Shown in pieces: positions 7,340-14,785 of a stretch of DNA of 26,214 bases. The notes beneath the pieces were generated by a model. That model had not been told where the DNA came from. It saw only the letters and a list, made by a program, of their open reading frames with translations, and searched no databases. Location of the stretch: the NCBI GenBank assembly GCA_000438075.1, contig FR903521.1, forward strand, positions 1 through 26,214. The letters run 5' to 3'. The position numbers were made by a program, and so were the translations under genes. This stretch comes from Clostridium sp. CAG:609 (GTDB taxonomy: Bacteria; Bacillota_I; Bacilli_A; RF39; UBA660). The stretch's first letter is position 1; every line of letters begins with the position of its first letter.

Positions 7340-8885
7340 TTTAAATAAATATATTATTATTCAGTTTATTATATATACTTGTATAATATTTCTTTTTGTT
7401 GTATTAATTAACTTGTATAACAGCTGGAAACTTAATAATAGTTTTTTAGTAATTGATGATTTTTTAGAATATGAAAGTATGTTAGAATATGAAAATTATG
7501 GAAGTATACCAATGAGTAAGTTTCCTGGGTGTGATTTTGCTATATATGATGAAGATAATGAACTTATTTATGCTACGAATAGTGATATTGCCTTAAATAT
7601 AGATGGTAGTGATTTAGAATTTATAAATGATTATAGTAGTAATTATTATTATGATGTACTTAATGTAGTGGATAAAAAGAATAATAAAATAATAAAGATA
7701 TATAAAACTATGTATGATAGTGATATGGATGAAGATGTAGTTGTGGCGTCATCTGTTTTAAACAGTGACTTAGAGGTTGAAAGTGGTACTTTGTTTCAAA
7801 AAAAAGATACTTTAACAGATAGAGAATTAGATTTGTTAAAAGGGTATTATAGTGATGAACAAATGGTGGAAAAGTATGAGTTTAAAACAATAGATAAAGA
7901 AAAAAATAGAACATTATTATTTATGTCACCATCATTTACAAGTAGTTCATATGATGATATAGTTAAATCAAATGAAATGACGTGGTTAATTGCAATACCT
8001 TTTTTGATGTTGATAATTTTTGGTGAAACTTACTTTTTTAATAAGAAATTAAAGAAAAGTTTAAATAGTTTAAATAATGTAATTAATTCTTATAAATATG
8101 GAGAAAAAATAGAAGAAGAATTGCCAAAAGAATTTGAAAGTGTCTTAAATAGTTTTACTAATTTAATGGAACAATTAAAAGTTAGTGAAGCTGAAAATAT
8201 TAATATTTATAAAGATAAACAAAGGATTATTGCCGATTTATCACATGATTTGAAGACACCCCTTACTGTTATTGGGGGATATTCAAAGGCATTTTTGGAT
8301 GATTTAGTACCAAGTGATAAACAAAAACAATACATTGAAACTATTTATAAGAAGAGTATGGTTGCAACATCTTCGATTGATTCACTTTTCTTGTATGCTA
8401 ATATGGCTCATCCTGAATATAAATTAAATAAAGAATATATTGATATAGTTAAGTATACGAGGGATTATTTAGCTTTAAAATATAATGAAATTGAAATTAG
8501 TAAAATGAGTTTGGATGTAAATATTAAAATAGATAAATGTATGGTTTATATAGACCAAAAAGAGTTTAGAAGAATATATGAAAATTTAATAAATAATTCA
8601 ATTAAGTATAATAAAAGCGGTACGAAGATATATTTTGAAATGGGTATTGATGAATATTTATACATTATTATTGGAGATAATGGAATTGGTATAGATAATA
8701 GTTTAGGTGATAAAGTGTTTGATGTTTTTGTAACTAGTAATGAAGCAAGAACTAGTGGGAATGGTACTGGTTTAGGTTTATCTATTGTTAAAAATTTAGT
8801 TGAAATGCATGATGGAAGTATTACTTTGGTTAAAAAATGTAAAAAAGGTTTAAAAACTGAATTCTTAATAAAAATTAAGATTTAG
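7317..8885 (+). CDS. Sensor histidine kinase
   Basis: 522 residues from a TTG start at 7317; later ATGs would remove the first membrane helix. Membrane helices lie near 12-32 and 222-242. Between them is an extracytoplasmic domain of about 190 residues with no recognised family. The cytoplasmic part has a linker, a dimerisation helix with phospho-acceptor His310 in DLSHDLKTPL, and an ATPase domain with NLINNSIKYN (N box), DNGIGI and GTGLGLSIVKNL (G boxes). It would sense an envelope signal and phosphorylate the response regulator encoded just upstream in an overlapping gene. Proximity to the dlt-like operon suggests a cell-envelope stress or cationic-peptide type signal, which is inferred. 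Confidence 0.93.
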   Translation: MKTKKKFSLNKYIIIQFIIYTCIIFLFVVLINLYNSWKLNNSFLVIDDFLEYESMLEYENYGSIPMSKFPGCDFAIYDEDNELIYATNSDIALNIDGSDLEFINDYSSNYYYDVLNVVDKKNNKIIKIYKTMYDSDMDEDVVVASSVLNSDLEVESGTLFQKKDTLTDRELDLLKGYYSDEQMVEKYEFKTIDKEKNRTLLFMSPSFTSSSYDDIVKSNEMTWLIAIPFLMLIIFGETYFFNKKLKKSLNSLNNVINSYKYGEKIEEELPKEFESVLNSFTNLMEQLKVSEAENINIYKDKQRIIADLSHDLKTPLTVIGGYSKAFLDDLVPSDKQKQYIETIYKKSMVATSSIDSLFLYANMAHPEYKLNKEYIDIVKYTRDYLALKYNEIEISKMSLDVNIKIDKCMVYIDQKEFRRIYENLINNSIKYNKSGTKIYFEMGIDEYLYIIIGDNGIGIDNSLGDKVFDVFVTSNEARTSGNGTGLGLSIVKNLVEMHDGSITLVKKCKKGLKTEFLIKIKI

Positions 8886-8911
8886 TTTAGGTTTAATTTA
8901 TTATAGTTTTA

Positions 8912-8917
8912 TATAAT
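8912..8917 (+). promoter_or_regulatory. Possible -10 element of the dlt-like operon
   Basis: TATAAT lies 19 bases before the ligase ATG, with a GAGGT RBS between. No -35 hexamer is recognisable about 17 bases upstream, which would suit a promoter needing an activator such as the adjacent response regulator. Transcription could instead read through from the kinase gene. Confidence 0.4.
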
Positions 8918-8935
8918 GAATACACGAGGTAAGTT

Positions 8936-10420
8936 ATGAAAAGTGTATTAGAATATTTAGAAAATATTAAAAATGATAATAAGGTTATTGATAAGTTTGG
9001 AAGTAGAACTTATAAAGAAATTTTAAAAAATGCTAAAGTTATTGGTAGTAAGTTAGGTAGTTTTGTTAAAAATAATGATCCAGTTCCAGTATATATGGAA
9101 AAAAGTATAAGTACATTGGAAGTATTTTTTGGTGCTTTATATGCAGGTGGGTTTTATAGTCTTTTGAATGTTGGGTTACCTGATGCTAGACTTAATCAAA
9201 TTATTAGTGTTTTAGATGTTAGTTATATAGTAACTGATTTAGAACATTTGGATGATGCTAAGAAATATTTTGGTGATAAAAAAATATATGTGTATGAAGA
9301 ATTAGTTAAAGGTGATATAGATGAAGAATTACTTGGAAGCATTAGAAGTAAAAAGTTAGATGTTGATCCGGTTTATGCTAATTTTACAAGTGGTTCAACT
9401 GGAGTGCCAAAGGGTGTTGTTGTTGGTAATAAATCAATTATAGATTTTATAGATAATTTTGTTGATACATTTGGTATTAATGAGTCTGATATAATAGCTA
9501 ATCAAGCTCCGTTTGATTTTGATGTGTCAGTTAAAGATATTTATCCAGCATTAAAAACTGGAGCAACACTTGTTATTGTGCCAAAAGAATTGTTTTCAAG
9601 ACCTGCGGAATTACTTGACTTCTTAGTTTTAAACAAAGTAACTACTATGACTTGGGCAGTATCTGCGTTATGTTTGATTACAACATTTCATGGACTTGAT
9701 TATAAAGTTCCAAGCACTGTTAAAAGAATTATGTTTAGTGGTGAAGTAATGCCAATGAAACATTTAAAAGATTGGATGAATCATTTACCTAATACAACGT
9801 TTGTTAATTTATATGGACCAACTGAAATTACTTGTAATTGTTCATATCATATAATAAATAGAGATAGAGAATATGAAAAGATACCTATAGGTGGGGCTTT
9901 TAATAACGAAGAAGTATTTTTGTTAAATGATAAAAATGAGTTAGTAACTAATCAAGATGAAAAGGGTGAAATTTGTGTTAGAGGTAGTGCTTTAGCATTA
10001 GGTTACTATAAAAATAGTGAACAAACTAATAAAGCTTTCGTTCAAAATCCTTTGAATGATAGATATATTGAATATATTTATAGAACTGGGGATTTAGGTT
10101 ATTATCATGAAAATGATTTGTATTTTGGAGGAAGAAAAGATTTTCAAATTAAGTATCTAGGTCACAGAATTGAACTTGAAGAAATTGATAAAGCAATTGG
10201 TAATATTAAAGAAGTTGAAAGAGTATGTACAATATTTAAAGAAGAAAAGAATAGATTATGTGCATTTTATATTGGTGATATAGAAACTAAAGAATTACAT
10301 GAAATTTTATCAAAAGAGTTACCGGTGTTTATGGTACCAAATAGATTTATTAAATTAGATAGTATGCCTTTAACTAAGAACGGAAAGATTGATAGAAAAG
10401 CATTAGAGGAGAAGATGTGA
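8936..10420 (+). CDS. dltA: DltA-like amino acid-carrier protein ligase (adenylation enzyme) with Ser268
   Basis: 494 residues, the DltA length. This is an ANL adenylation enzyme that activates an amino acid with ATP and loads it on a carrier protein. Motifs: FTSGSTG.PKG (150-160, ATP loop), FDFDVS with Asp196 (binds the substrate amino group in DltA), YGPTE (293-297), YRTGDLG, and C-terminal Lys484 in KNGKIDRK. At 268, exactly 25 residues before the Tyr of YGPTE, the sequence is MFSGEV. Characterised Bacillus DltA has Cys268 in FCGEV, linked to D-alanine selection. The residues after GPTE (ITCNCS) also differ from the usual ATVAVT. The stop TGA abuts the ATG of a PLP decarboxylase gene, and a carrier gene follows. 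The family is clear; D-Ala specificity is doubtful, so the symbol names the family only. Confidence 0.85.
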   Translation: MKSVLEYLENIKNDNKVIDKFGSRTYKEILKNAKVIGSKLGSFVKNNDPVPVYMEKSISTLEVFFGALYAGGFYSLLNVGLPDARLNQIISVLDVSYIVTDLEHLDDAKKYFGDKKIYVYEELVKGDIDEELLGSIRSKKLDVDPVYANFTSGSTGVPKGVVVGNKSIIDFIDNFVDTFGINESDIIANQAPFDFDVSVKDIYPALKTGATLVIVPKELFSRPAELLDFLVLNKVTTMTWAVSALCLITTFHGLDYKVPSTVKRIMFSGEVMPMKHLKDWMNHLPNTTFVNLYGPTEITCNCSYHIINRDREYEKIPIGGAFNNEEVFLLNDKNELVTNQDEKGEICVRGSALALGYYKNSEQTNKAFVQNPLNDRYIEYIYRTGDLGYYHENDLYFGGRKDFQIKYLGHRIELEEIDKAIGNIKEVERVCTIFKEEKNRLCAFYIGDIETKELHEILSKELPVFMVPNRFIKLDSMPLTKNGKIDRKALEEKM

Positions 10421-11599
10421 ATGAACGAAGTAGAAGTAAGAAATATTGGTACACCTTTTTATGTATTTGATATTGATGTTTTAAAGAAAAGAATTAATTA
10501 TTTAAAGAGTATGATGCCAAGTAATGTAGAATTATGTTATGCAATGAAAGCTAATCCATTTGTGGTAAAAAAAATAGAAGATGTTATAAAAAAATATGAA
10601 ATATGTTCTTATGGCGAATGGAGCATAGCCCATGGACTTATGGTTGATGCAAGTAAGATGGTTATATCTGGTGTGTATAAAAATGAAGAAGAAATGATAG
10701 ATATAATTAATAATAAAAGTAATGGTGAAGTATTTACAGTTGAATCAGTTAATCAATTAAAGTTACTTGATAAAATAACTAAGGATAAAAAAGTATTTAT
10801 TGATTGTATTCTTAGATTAACAAGTGGTAATCAATTTGGGATGACTGAAGAAGAAATAGAACACATATTAAATAATAGAGATGAATATAACTATTTAAAT
10901 ATAATGGGAATACAGTATTTTTCTGGAACACAAAAAAAATTGGAAAGAAGAATTTTAAAAGAATTAGAATATGTAGATAATTTTGTTAAACATTTAAATG
11001 ATGATTTAGGTTTTATTGTTGAAGAATTAGAATTTGGACCTGGTTTTCCAGTTATGTATTTTGAAAAAGAACAAGATTTTTTAGAAGATAATTATTTAAT
11101 GGCTATAGCAGATGGTATTAAAAATATGAAGTATCAAGGACATATAACAATGGAACTTGGTAGAAGTATAGCTGCATTGTGTGGCAAGTATTATACTCAA
11201 GTAGTTGATATGAAAACTAATAAAGAAGGTAATTTTGCTATAGTTGATGGAGGTATGAATCATTTAGTTTATTATGGTCAAATGATGGCGATGAAAAAAC
11301 CAATGATGGATATATTACCAAAAAGAAATAAAATAAATGAAGAATCATGGAATATAGTTGGGTCACTATGTACAATTAATGATTTAATTGTTAAACAGTT
11401 AAGTGTTTCTAATTTAAAACTTGGAGACATATTAGTTTTTAAAAATACAGGTGCTTATTCAATGACTGAAGGTATTAGCTTGTTTTTAAGTAGAGATTTA
11501 CCTAAGGTGTTGTTTTATGAAGATGGTAAATATGAAGTTGTAAGGGAAAATATTCCTACTTATAAACTTAATATGCCAAATAAAGGAGGTGAAAATTAA
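10421..11599 (+). CDS. Fold-III PLP-dependent decarboxylase (DapDC/ODC-like) inside a dlt-like operon
   Basis: 392 residues with the alanine-racemase-type barrel and C-terminal beta domain of diaminopimelate, ornithine and arginine decarboxylases. Visible sites are PLP Lys43 in YAMKANP, the phosphate loop GPGFP (206-210), E-x-G-R at 245-248 (the EPGR position), Cys317 with Asp321 in GSLCTIND (partner active-site residues), and Tyr346 in GAYSMTEG. It starts directly after the ligase stop with an AGGAG site 9 bases upstream, and its TAA overlaps the carrier ATG by one base. BtrK of butirosin biosynthesis, in the same fold class, decarboxylates glutamate while bound to a carrier protein, so action on the carrier-bound amino acid is plausible. 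Alternatives are a free amino-acid decarboxylase supplying an amine, or a racemase. The substrate is unknown. Confidence 0.82.
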   Translation: MNEVEVRNIGTPFYVFDIDVLKKRINYLKSMMPSNVELCYAMKANPFVVKKIEDVIKKYEICSYGEWSIAHGLMVDASKMVISGVYKNEEEMIDIINNKSNGEVFTVESVNQLKLLDKITKDKKVFIDCILRLTSGNQFGMTEEEIEHILNNRDEYNYLNIMGIQYFSGTQKKLERRILKELEYVDNFVKHLNDDLGFIVEELEFGPGFPVMYFEKEQDFLEDNYLMAIADGIKNMKYQGHITMELGRSIAALCGKYYTQVVDMKTNKEGNFAIVDGGMNHLVYYGQMMAMKKPMMDILPKRNKINEESWNIVGSLCTINDLIVKQLSVSNLKLGDILVFKNTGAYSMTEGISLFLSRDLPKVLFYEDGKYEVVRENIPTYKLNMPNKGGEN

Positions 11600-11829
11600 T
11601 GGAAAAGTTAATTCAAATATTAGAAGATTTAAATCCTGAAGTTGATTATAATACATGTACTAATTTAATAGATGGTCATTATTTAGATTCTTTAGCAATT
11701 CTTTCTTTAGTAGCGGAAATTGAAGAAGAGTTTGATGTAGTGATACCAACAGTTGAAATTATACCTGATAATTTTAATTCTGCGAAAAGTCTTTGGGCTT
11801 TAATAGAAAAGTTAAAGGAAGAAGAATAG
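11599..11829 (+). CDS. Acyl/aminoacyl carrier protein (DltC-like)
   Basis: 76 residues, acidic, four-helix carrier type. Ser31 in YLDSLAIL is the expected phosphopantetheine attachment site, followed by the usual EIEEEFDVVIP helix II. The end PDNFNSAKSLWALIEKL matches the last helix of peptidyl/acyl carriers. The start is preceded by a strong AAAGGAGGTG and overlaps the decarboxylase stop in TAATG. It should carry the amino acid activated by the ligase and present it to the decarboxylase and the MBOAT protein. It could be called DltC by position, but its motif (DSL, not DSF) is the generic one. A phosphopantetheinyl transferase must be encoded elsewhere. Confidence 0.87.
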   Translation: MEKLIQILEDLNPEVDYNTCTNLIDGHYLDSLAILSLVAEIEEEFDVVIPTVEIIPDNFNSAKSLWALIEKLKEEE

Positions 11830-11830
11830 T

Positions 11831-13420
11831 ATGCAATATTGTAGTGTAGCGTTTTTGGGAGTTTTTTTGCCACTTACATTATTATTTTATTGTGTTATTC
11901 CTAGAAGGAAAAGATGGCTTGTATTACTTATTGCAAGCTATATTTTCTTTTGGTCATTAAGTGGTAAGTTATTAATTTATTTATTGTTTTCAACACTTTC
12001 AATTCATCATTTTGGTTTGTGGTTTGATAAATTATATAAAGATAGACAAGTTGCAATTGCAACGGAAGATAAAGAAGAAAAAAAGTTAATAAAGAAAGAA
12101 TATGATAGAAAAGCTAAGAGAATAATGTTTTTAGCAGTAGTTATTCACATTGGTTTATTGTTGTATTTGAAGTATAGTACTTTCTTTGGTATGAATTTTA
12201 ATTCATTATTTGAACTAATGGGATGGTCTTTTAGATTTAAAATAGAAAAGATTTTGATACCAATAGGTATATCTTTTTATACTTTACAAGGTTTATCATA
12301 TATAATTGATGTTTATAAAGGAAAGATCAATGCTGATTCTAATTTAGGAAGACTTGCATTATTTATGGCGTTTTTTCCTTGTATAATGGAAGGACCAATA
12401 TGTAGGTATAATGATATAGCATTAGATTTATATGAAGGAAAGTCACTTGAATATAAAAATATTACTTTTGGAATTCAAAGAATACTATGGGGTATGATGA
12501 AGAAGATGGTAGTAGCTGATAGAATTAATCCATTTGTTAAAAAAATTTTTCTTGATATTGATAAATTTGATGGGTTTGTTGTATTAATGGGTGCTATTAT
12601 GTATACGATACAACTTTATATGGATTTTTCTGGAACAATGGATATGGTTATTGGAGTTGCAGAAATGTTTGGTATTAAGTTACCTGAAAACTTTAGACAA
12701 CCATTCTTTTCAAAGAATATATCTGATTTTTGGTCAAGATGGCATATAACTTTGGGGACTTGGTTTAAAGATTATATCTTTTATCCAGTTTCATTATCTA
12801 AACCAATGAAGAAGGTAACACTTGTTTTTAGAAAACATTTAGGTAAACATTTTGGTGCTGTTCTTGCTGGTAGTGTTGCATTATTCTTGGTATGGATTAG
12901 TAATGGATTGTGGCATGGTGCTGCATGGACATATATTTTCTTTGGGTTATATCATTTTTGTTTGATTGTTCTTGGTAATATTTTTACACCATTTATTGTA
13001 AGTTTATGTAAAAAATTAAAGATTAATCGTCAAAATATTGTATATCAAGTATTGCAAATTTGTAAAACATGTATCTTTATTATGTTTGGTGAACTTATAT
13101 TTAGAGTAAATACATTAGAAAGTGCATTTTTAGGTATAAAGAAAATATTTACAGATTTTAATTTGTTATCTATCAAAAATGGGGCAATATTTAATTTAGG
13201 GTTAGATAGACATGATATGTTGATAATTGCTATAGTTTGTGTAATTGTGTTTGTGATAAGTATATTAAAAGAACGAGGAATCCATATAAGAGAAGAAGTT
13301 GCAAAAAAGCAAGTTGTTGTTAGATGGAGTTTATATTATGCATTAATACTTATGGTCATTATTTTTGGAGCTTATGGATATGGCTATAAACCAGTTGATC
13401 CGTTGTATGCTAATTTTTAG
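11831..13420 (+). CDS. MBOAT-family membrane acyltransferase (DltB/AlgI-like)
   Basis: 529 residues, many membrane helices. Family marks are PIGISFYTLQGLSYIIDVYKG (about 142-163), MDFSGTMDMVIG, the conserved segment DFWSRWHITLGTWFKDYIFYP with His305, and the putative catalytic His362 in GLWHGAAW. It is about 130 residues longer than typical DltB and looks closer to the AlgI/PatA branch. MBOAT proteins pass acyl or aminoacyl groups from a cytosolic donor through a membrane tunnel to an acceptor outside. With a carrier protein gene 1 base upstream and an SGNH gene 9 bases downstream, it probably transfers the carrier-bound group to a surface polymer or lipid. The acceptor (teichoic acid, capsule or other glycan) cannot be told. 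Confidence 0.9.
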   Translation: MQYCSVAFLGVFLPLTLLFYCVIPRRKRWLVLLIASYIFFWSLSGKLLIYLLFSTLSIHHFGLWFDKLYKDRQVAIATEDKEEKKLIKKEYDRKAKRIMFLAVVIHIGLLLYLKYSTFFGMNFNSLFELMGWSFRFKIEKILIPIGISFYTLQGLSYIIDVYKGKINADSNLGRLALFMAFFPCIMEGPICRYNDIALDLYEGKSLEYKNITFGIQRILWGMMKKMVVADRINPFVKKIFLDIDKFDGFVVLMGAIMYTIQLYMDFSGTMDMVIGVAEMFGIKLPENFRQPFFSKNISDFWSRWHITLGTWFKDYIFYPVSLSKPMKKVTLVFRKHLGKHFGAVLAGSVALFLVWISNGLWHGAAWTYIFFGLYHFCLIVLGNIFTPFIVSLCKKLKINRQNIVYQVLQICKTCIFIMFGELIFRVNTLESAFLGIKKIFTDFNLLSIKNGAIFNLGLDRHDMLIIAIVCVIVFVISILKERGIHIREEVAKKQVVVRWSLYYALILMVIIFGAYGYGYKPVDPLYANF

Positions 13421-13429
13421 GGAGGTCTT

Positions 13430-14383
13430 ATGGAAAAGAGAAAACAAATAGTTAATTCTATATTATTTTTGGGTATACTTTTTATTATTATTTGTTTAAT
13501 AACTAAATGGTTTGTTCCAAAAGATAATAATGCTTTGAAAGGTATGATGGATGCTAGAGCTAATGGAGTACTTGGAGAAGAAAAGAATACAATTGATGTT
13601 TTAGTTATCGGAGATAGTGAATCATTTACAAGTATTTCACCTTTGCCAATCTGGGATAAGTATGGGTTTACAATGTTTAATGGTGGGGTTTCAAGTCAAT
13701 ATTTGGTTGATACTTTAAAGTATTTAGAGATGGTTTTAGAATATCAATCGCCGAAGATTGTTTTACTTGAAGCGAATGCAATATATAGAAAAATGGATTT
13801 TGATAATGTTATATCTAGTTTGGCTAGTGATATTGCACCGTTACTTAAGTATCATAATAGATGGAAAACTATGGATGGTAGAGATTTTATAGATAAAGTT
13901 AAGTACACAAATACAGATGAGATGAAAGGATTTTGGTATAAAAAAACCATTGTGCCTCCGGTAAGTACAGATGGATATATGTCATATGATAATCGTCGTG
14001 AGGAAATATCTTCATTAAATAAATATTATTTAGAAAAAATAGTAAATGTTTGTAATAATAATGGTATTAAATTGATACTTTATAGTACTCCGAGTGTTAA
14101 GAATTGGAATTATAAAAGACATAATGCAGTTTTAGATTTTGCAAATAATAAGAATATTACATATTTAGATTTAAATTTAGAAGTCGATAAGTTAGGAATT
14201 GATTGGGATATTGATTCTAGGGATGCTGGAGATCATTTAAATTATTATGGTGCAATTAAGATAACTGATTATATGGGAGATTATTTAAATAGTTTAAATA
14301 TATTAAAGAGTCATAAAAATGATAAGAAGTATGATAGTTGGAATAAAGCTTATCAAAGATATTTAGAGAAAATACAAGCATAG
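13430..14383 (+). CDS. Membrane-anchored SGNH-type protein (DltD/AlgX-like role)
   Basis: 317 residues with one N-terminal membrane helix (about 8-27), then an extracytoplasmic domain. GDSE at 61-64 places the nucleophile at Ser63, and DAGDH at 265-269 supplies the late Asp-His of an SGNH hydrolase/transferase triad. It is shorter than typical DltD (about 400 residues) and I do not see a clear DltD signature. In MBOAT systems such an outer protein takes the group delivered by the MBOAT enzyme and completes transfer to the polymer. It is the last gene of the operon, preceded by a GGAGG site 5 bases before the ATG and followed by a terminator at 14447-14478. Confidence 0.78.
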   Translation: MEKRKQIVNSILFLGILFIIICLITKWFVPKDNNALKGMMDARANGVLGEEKNTIDVLVIGDSESFTSISPLPIWDKYGFTMFNGGVSSQYLVDTLKYLEMVLEYQSPKIVLLEANAIYRKMDFDNVISSLASDIAPLLKYHNRWKTMDGRDFIDKVKYTNTDEMKGFWYKKTIVPPVSTDGYMSYDNRREEISSLNKYYLEKIVNVCNNNGIKLILYSTPSVKNWNYKRHNAVLDFANNKNITYLDLNLEVDKLGIDWDIDSRDAGDHLNYYGAIKITDYMGDYLNSLNILKSHKNDKKYDSWNKAYQRYLEKIQA

Positions 14384-14446
14384 GTTATATTTTATAGAGT
14401 TTAAAGAGCTATAATACTTATAGATATGAAAAAGAGGTGTCTTCGG

Positions 14447-14478
14447 AAATTACCAAATATTTGGTAATTTTTGTTTTT
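14447..14478 (+). terminator. Terminator of the dlt-like operon
   Basis: AAATTACCAAAT/ATTTGGTAATTT (14447-14470) is a fully palindromic 24-base element followed by TTGTTTTT. The stem with its T tract is a standard intrinsic terminator 63 bases after the SGNH stop. Confidence 0.85.
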
Positions 14479-14480
14479 GC

Positions 14481-14509
14481 TTGAAGAATGTTGTTATCTA
14501 AGTTATAAT
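14481..14509 (+). promoter_or_regulatory. Promoter of the DUF1292-protease pair
   Basis: TTGAAG (14481-14486), 17 bases, TATAAT (14504-14509), then a GGAG RBS before the ATG at 14531. Confidence 0.75.
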
Positions 14510-14530
14510 TAATTTGTTGGAGATGTAAAA

Positions 14531-14785
14531 ATGGAAACAATTAAAATGGAAGATAAAGATGGAAATATTAAAGAATATGAAGTAGTGGTTTCATTTTATT
14601 CTAATAAGAATAAGAAACATTATTTAGTGTATACTGATAATAAAAAGGATGAAGATAATAGTTATGTATACTATGCATTAAGTTATAATCCTTTAGATCC
14701 AAGTGATTTTGATGAAATAAAGAATAATGAAGAGTGGATGGAAATTGAAAGAGTGATTAAAGATGCCGTTAGGAATAGTAAGTAG
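14531..14785 (+). CDS. DUF1292-family small protein
   Basis: 84 residues, acidic. The pattern of a DGNIKEYEVVVSF strand, KKHYLVYTDNK, a poorly conserved acidic stretch, YVYYALSYNP, and a C-terminal helix with EEWMEIERVI matches DUF1292 proteins of Bacillota (YrzB type). These small cytosolic proteins have no established function and are often found near Holliday-junction resolvase and ribosome-related genes, a context not seen here. The next gene overlaps its end by 23 bases in another frame, so the two are probably co-translated. Confidence 0.82.
   Translation: METIKMEDKDGNIKEYEVVVSFYSNKNKKHYLVYTDNKKDEDNSYVYYALSYNPLDPSDFDEIKNNEEWMEIERVIKDAVRNSK

Noticed and set aside
10418..10420. Mycoplasma-type code with TGA as Trp
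   Set aside because: Every Trp checked is TGG, a tRNA-Trp(CCA) is present, and no other frame is interrupted by TGA. The decarboxylase also has its own RBS and start after this TGA.
14426..14467. 13-codon leader peptide ahead of the DUF1292 gene
   Set aside because: No ribosome binding site precedes it and it runs through the intrinsic terminator stem; the -35 and -10 of the next gene lie after it.
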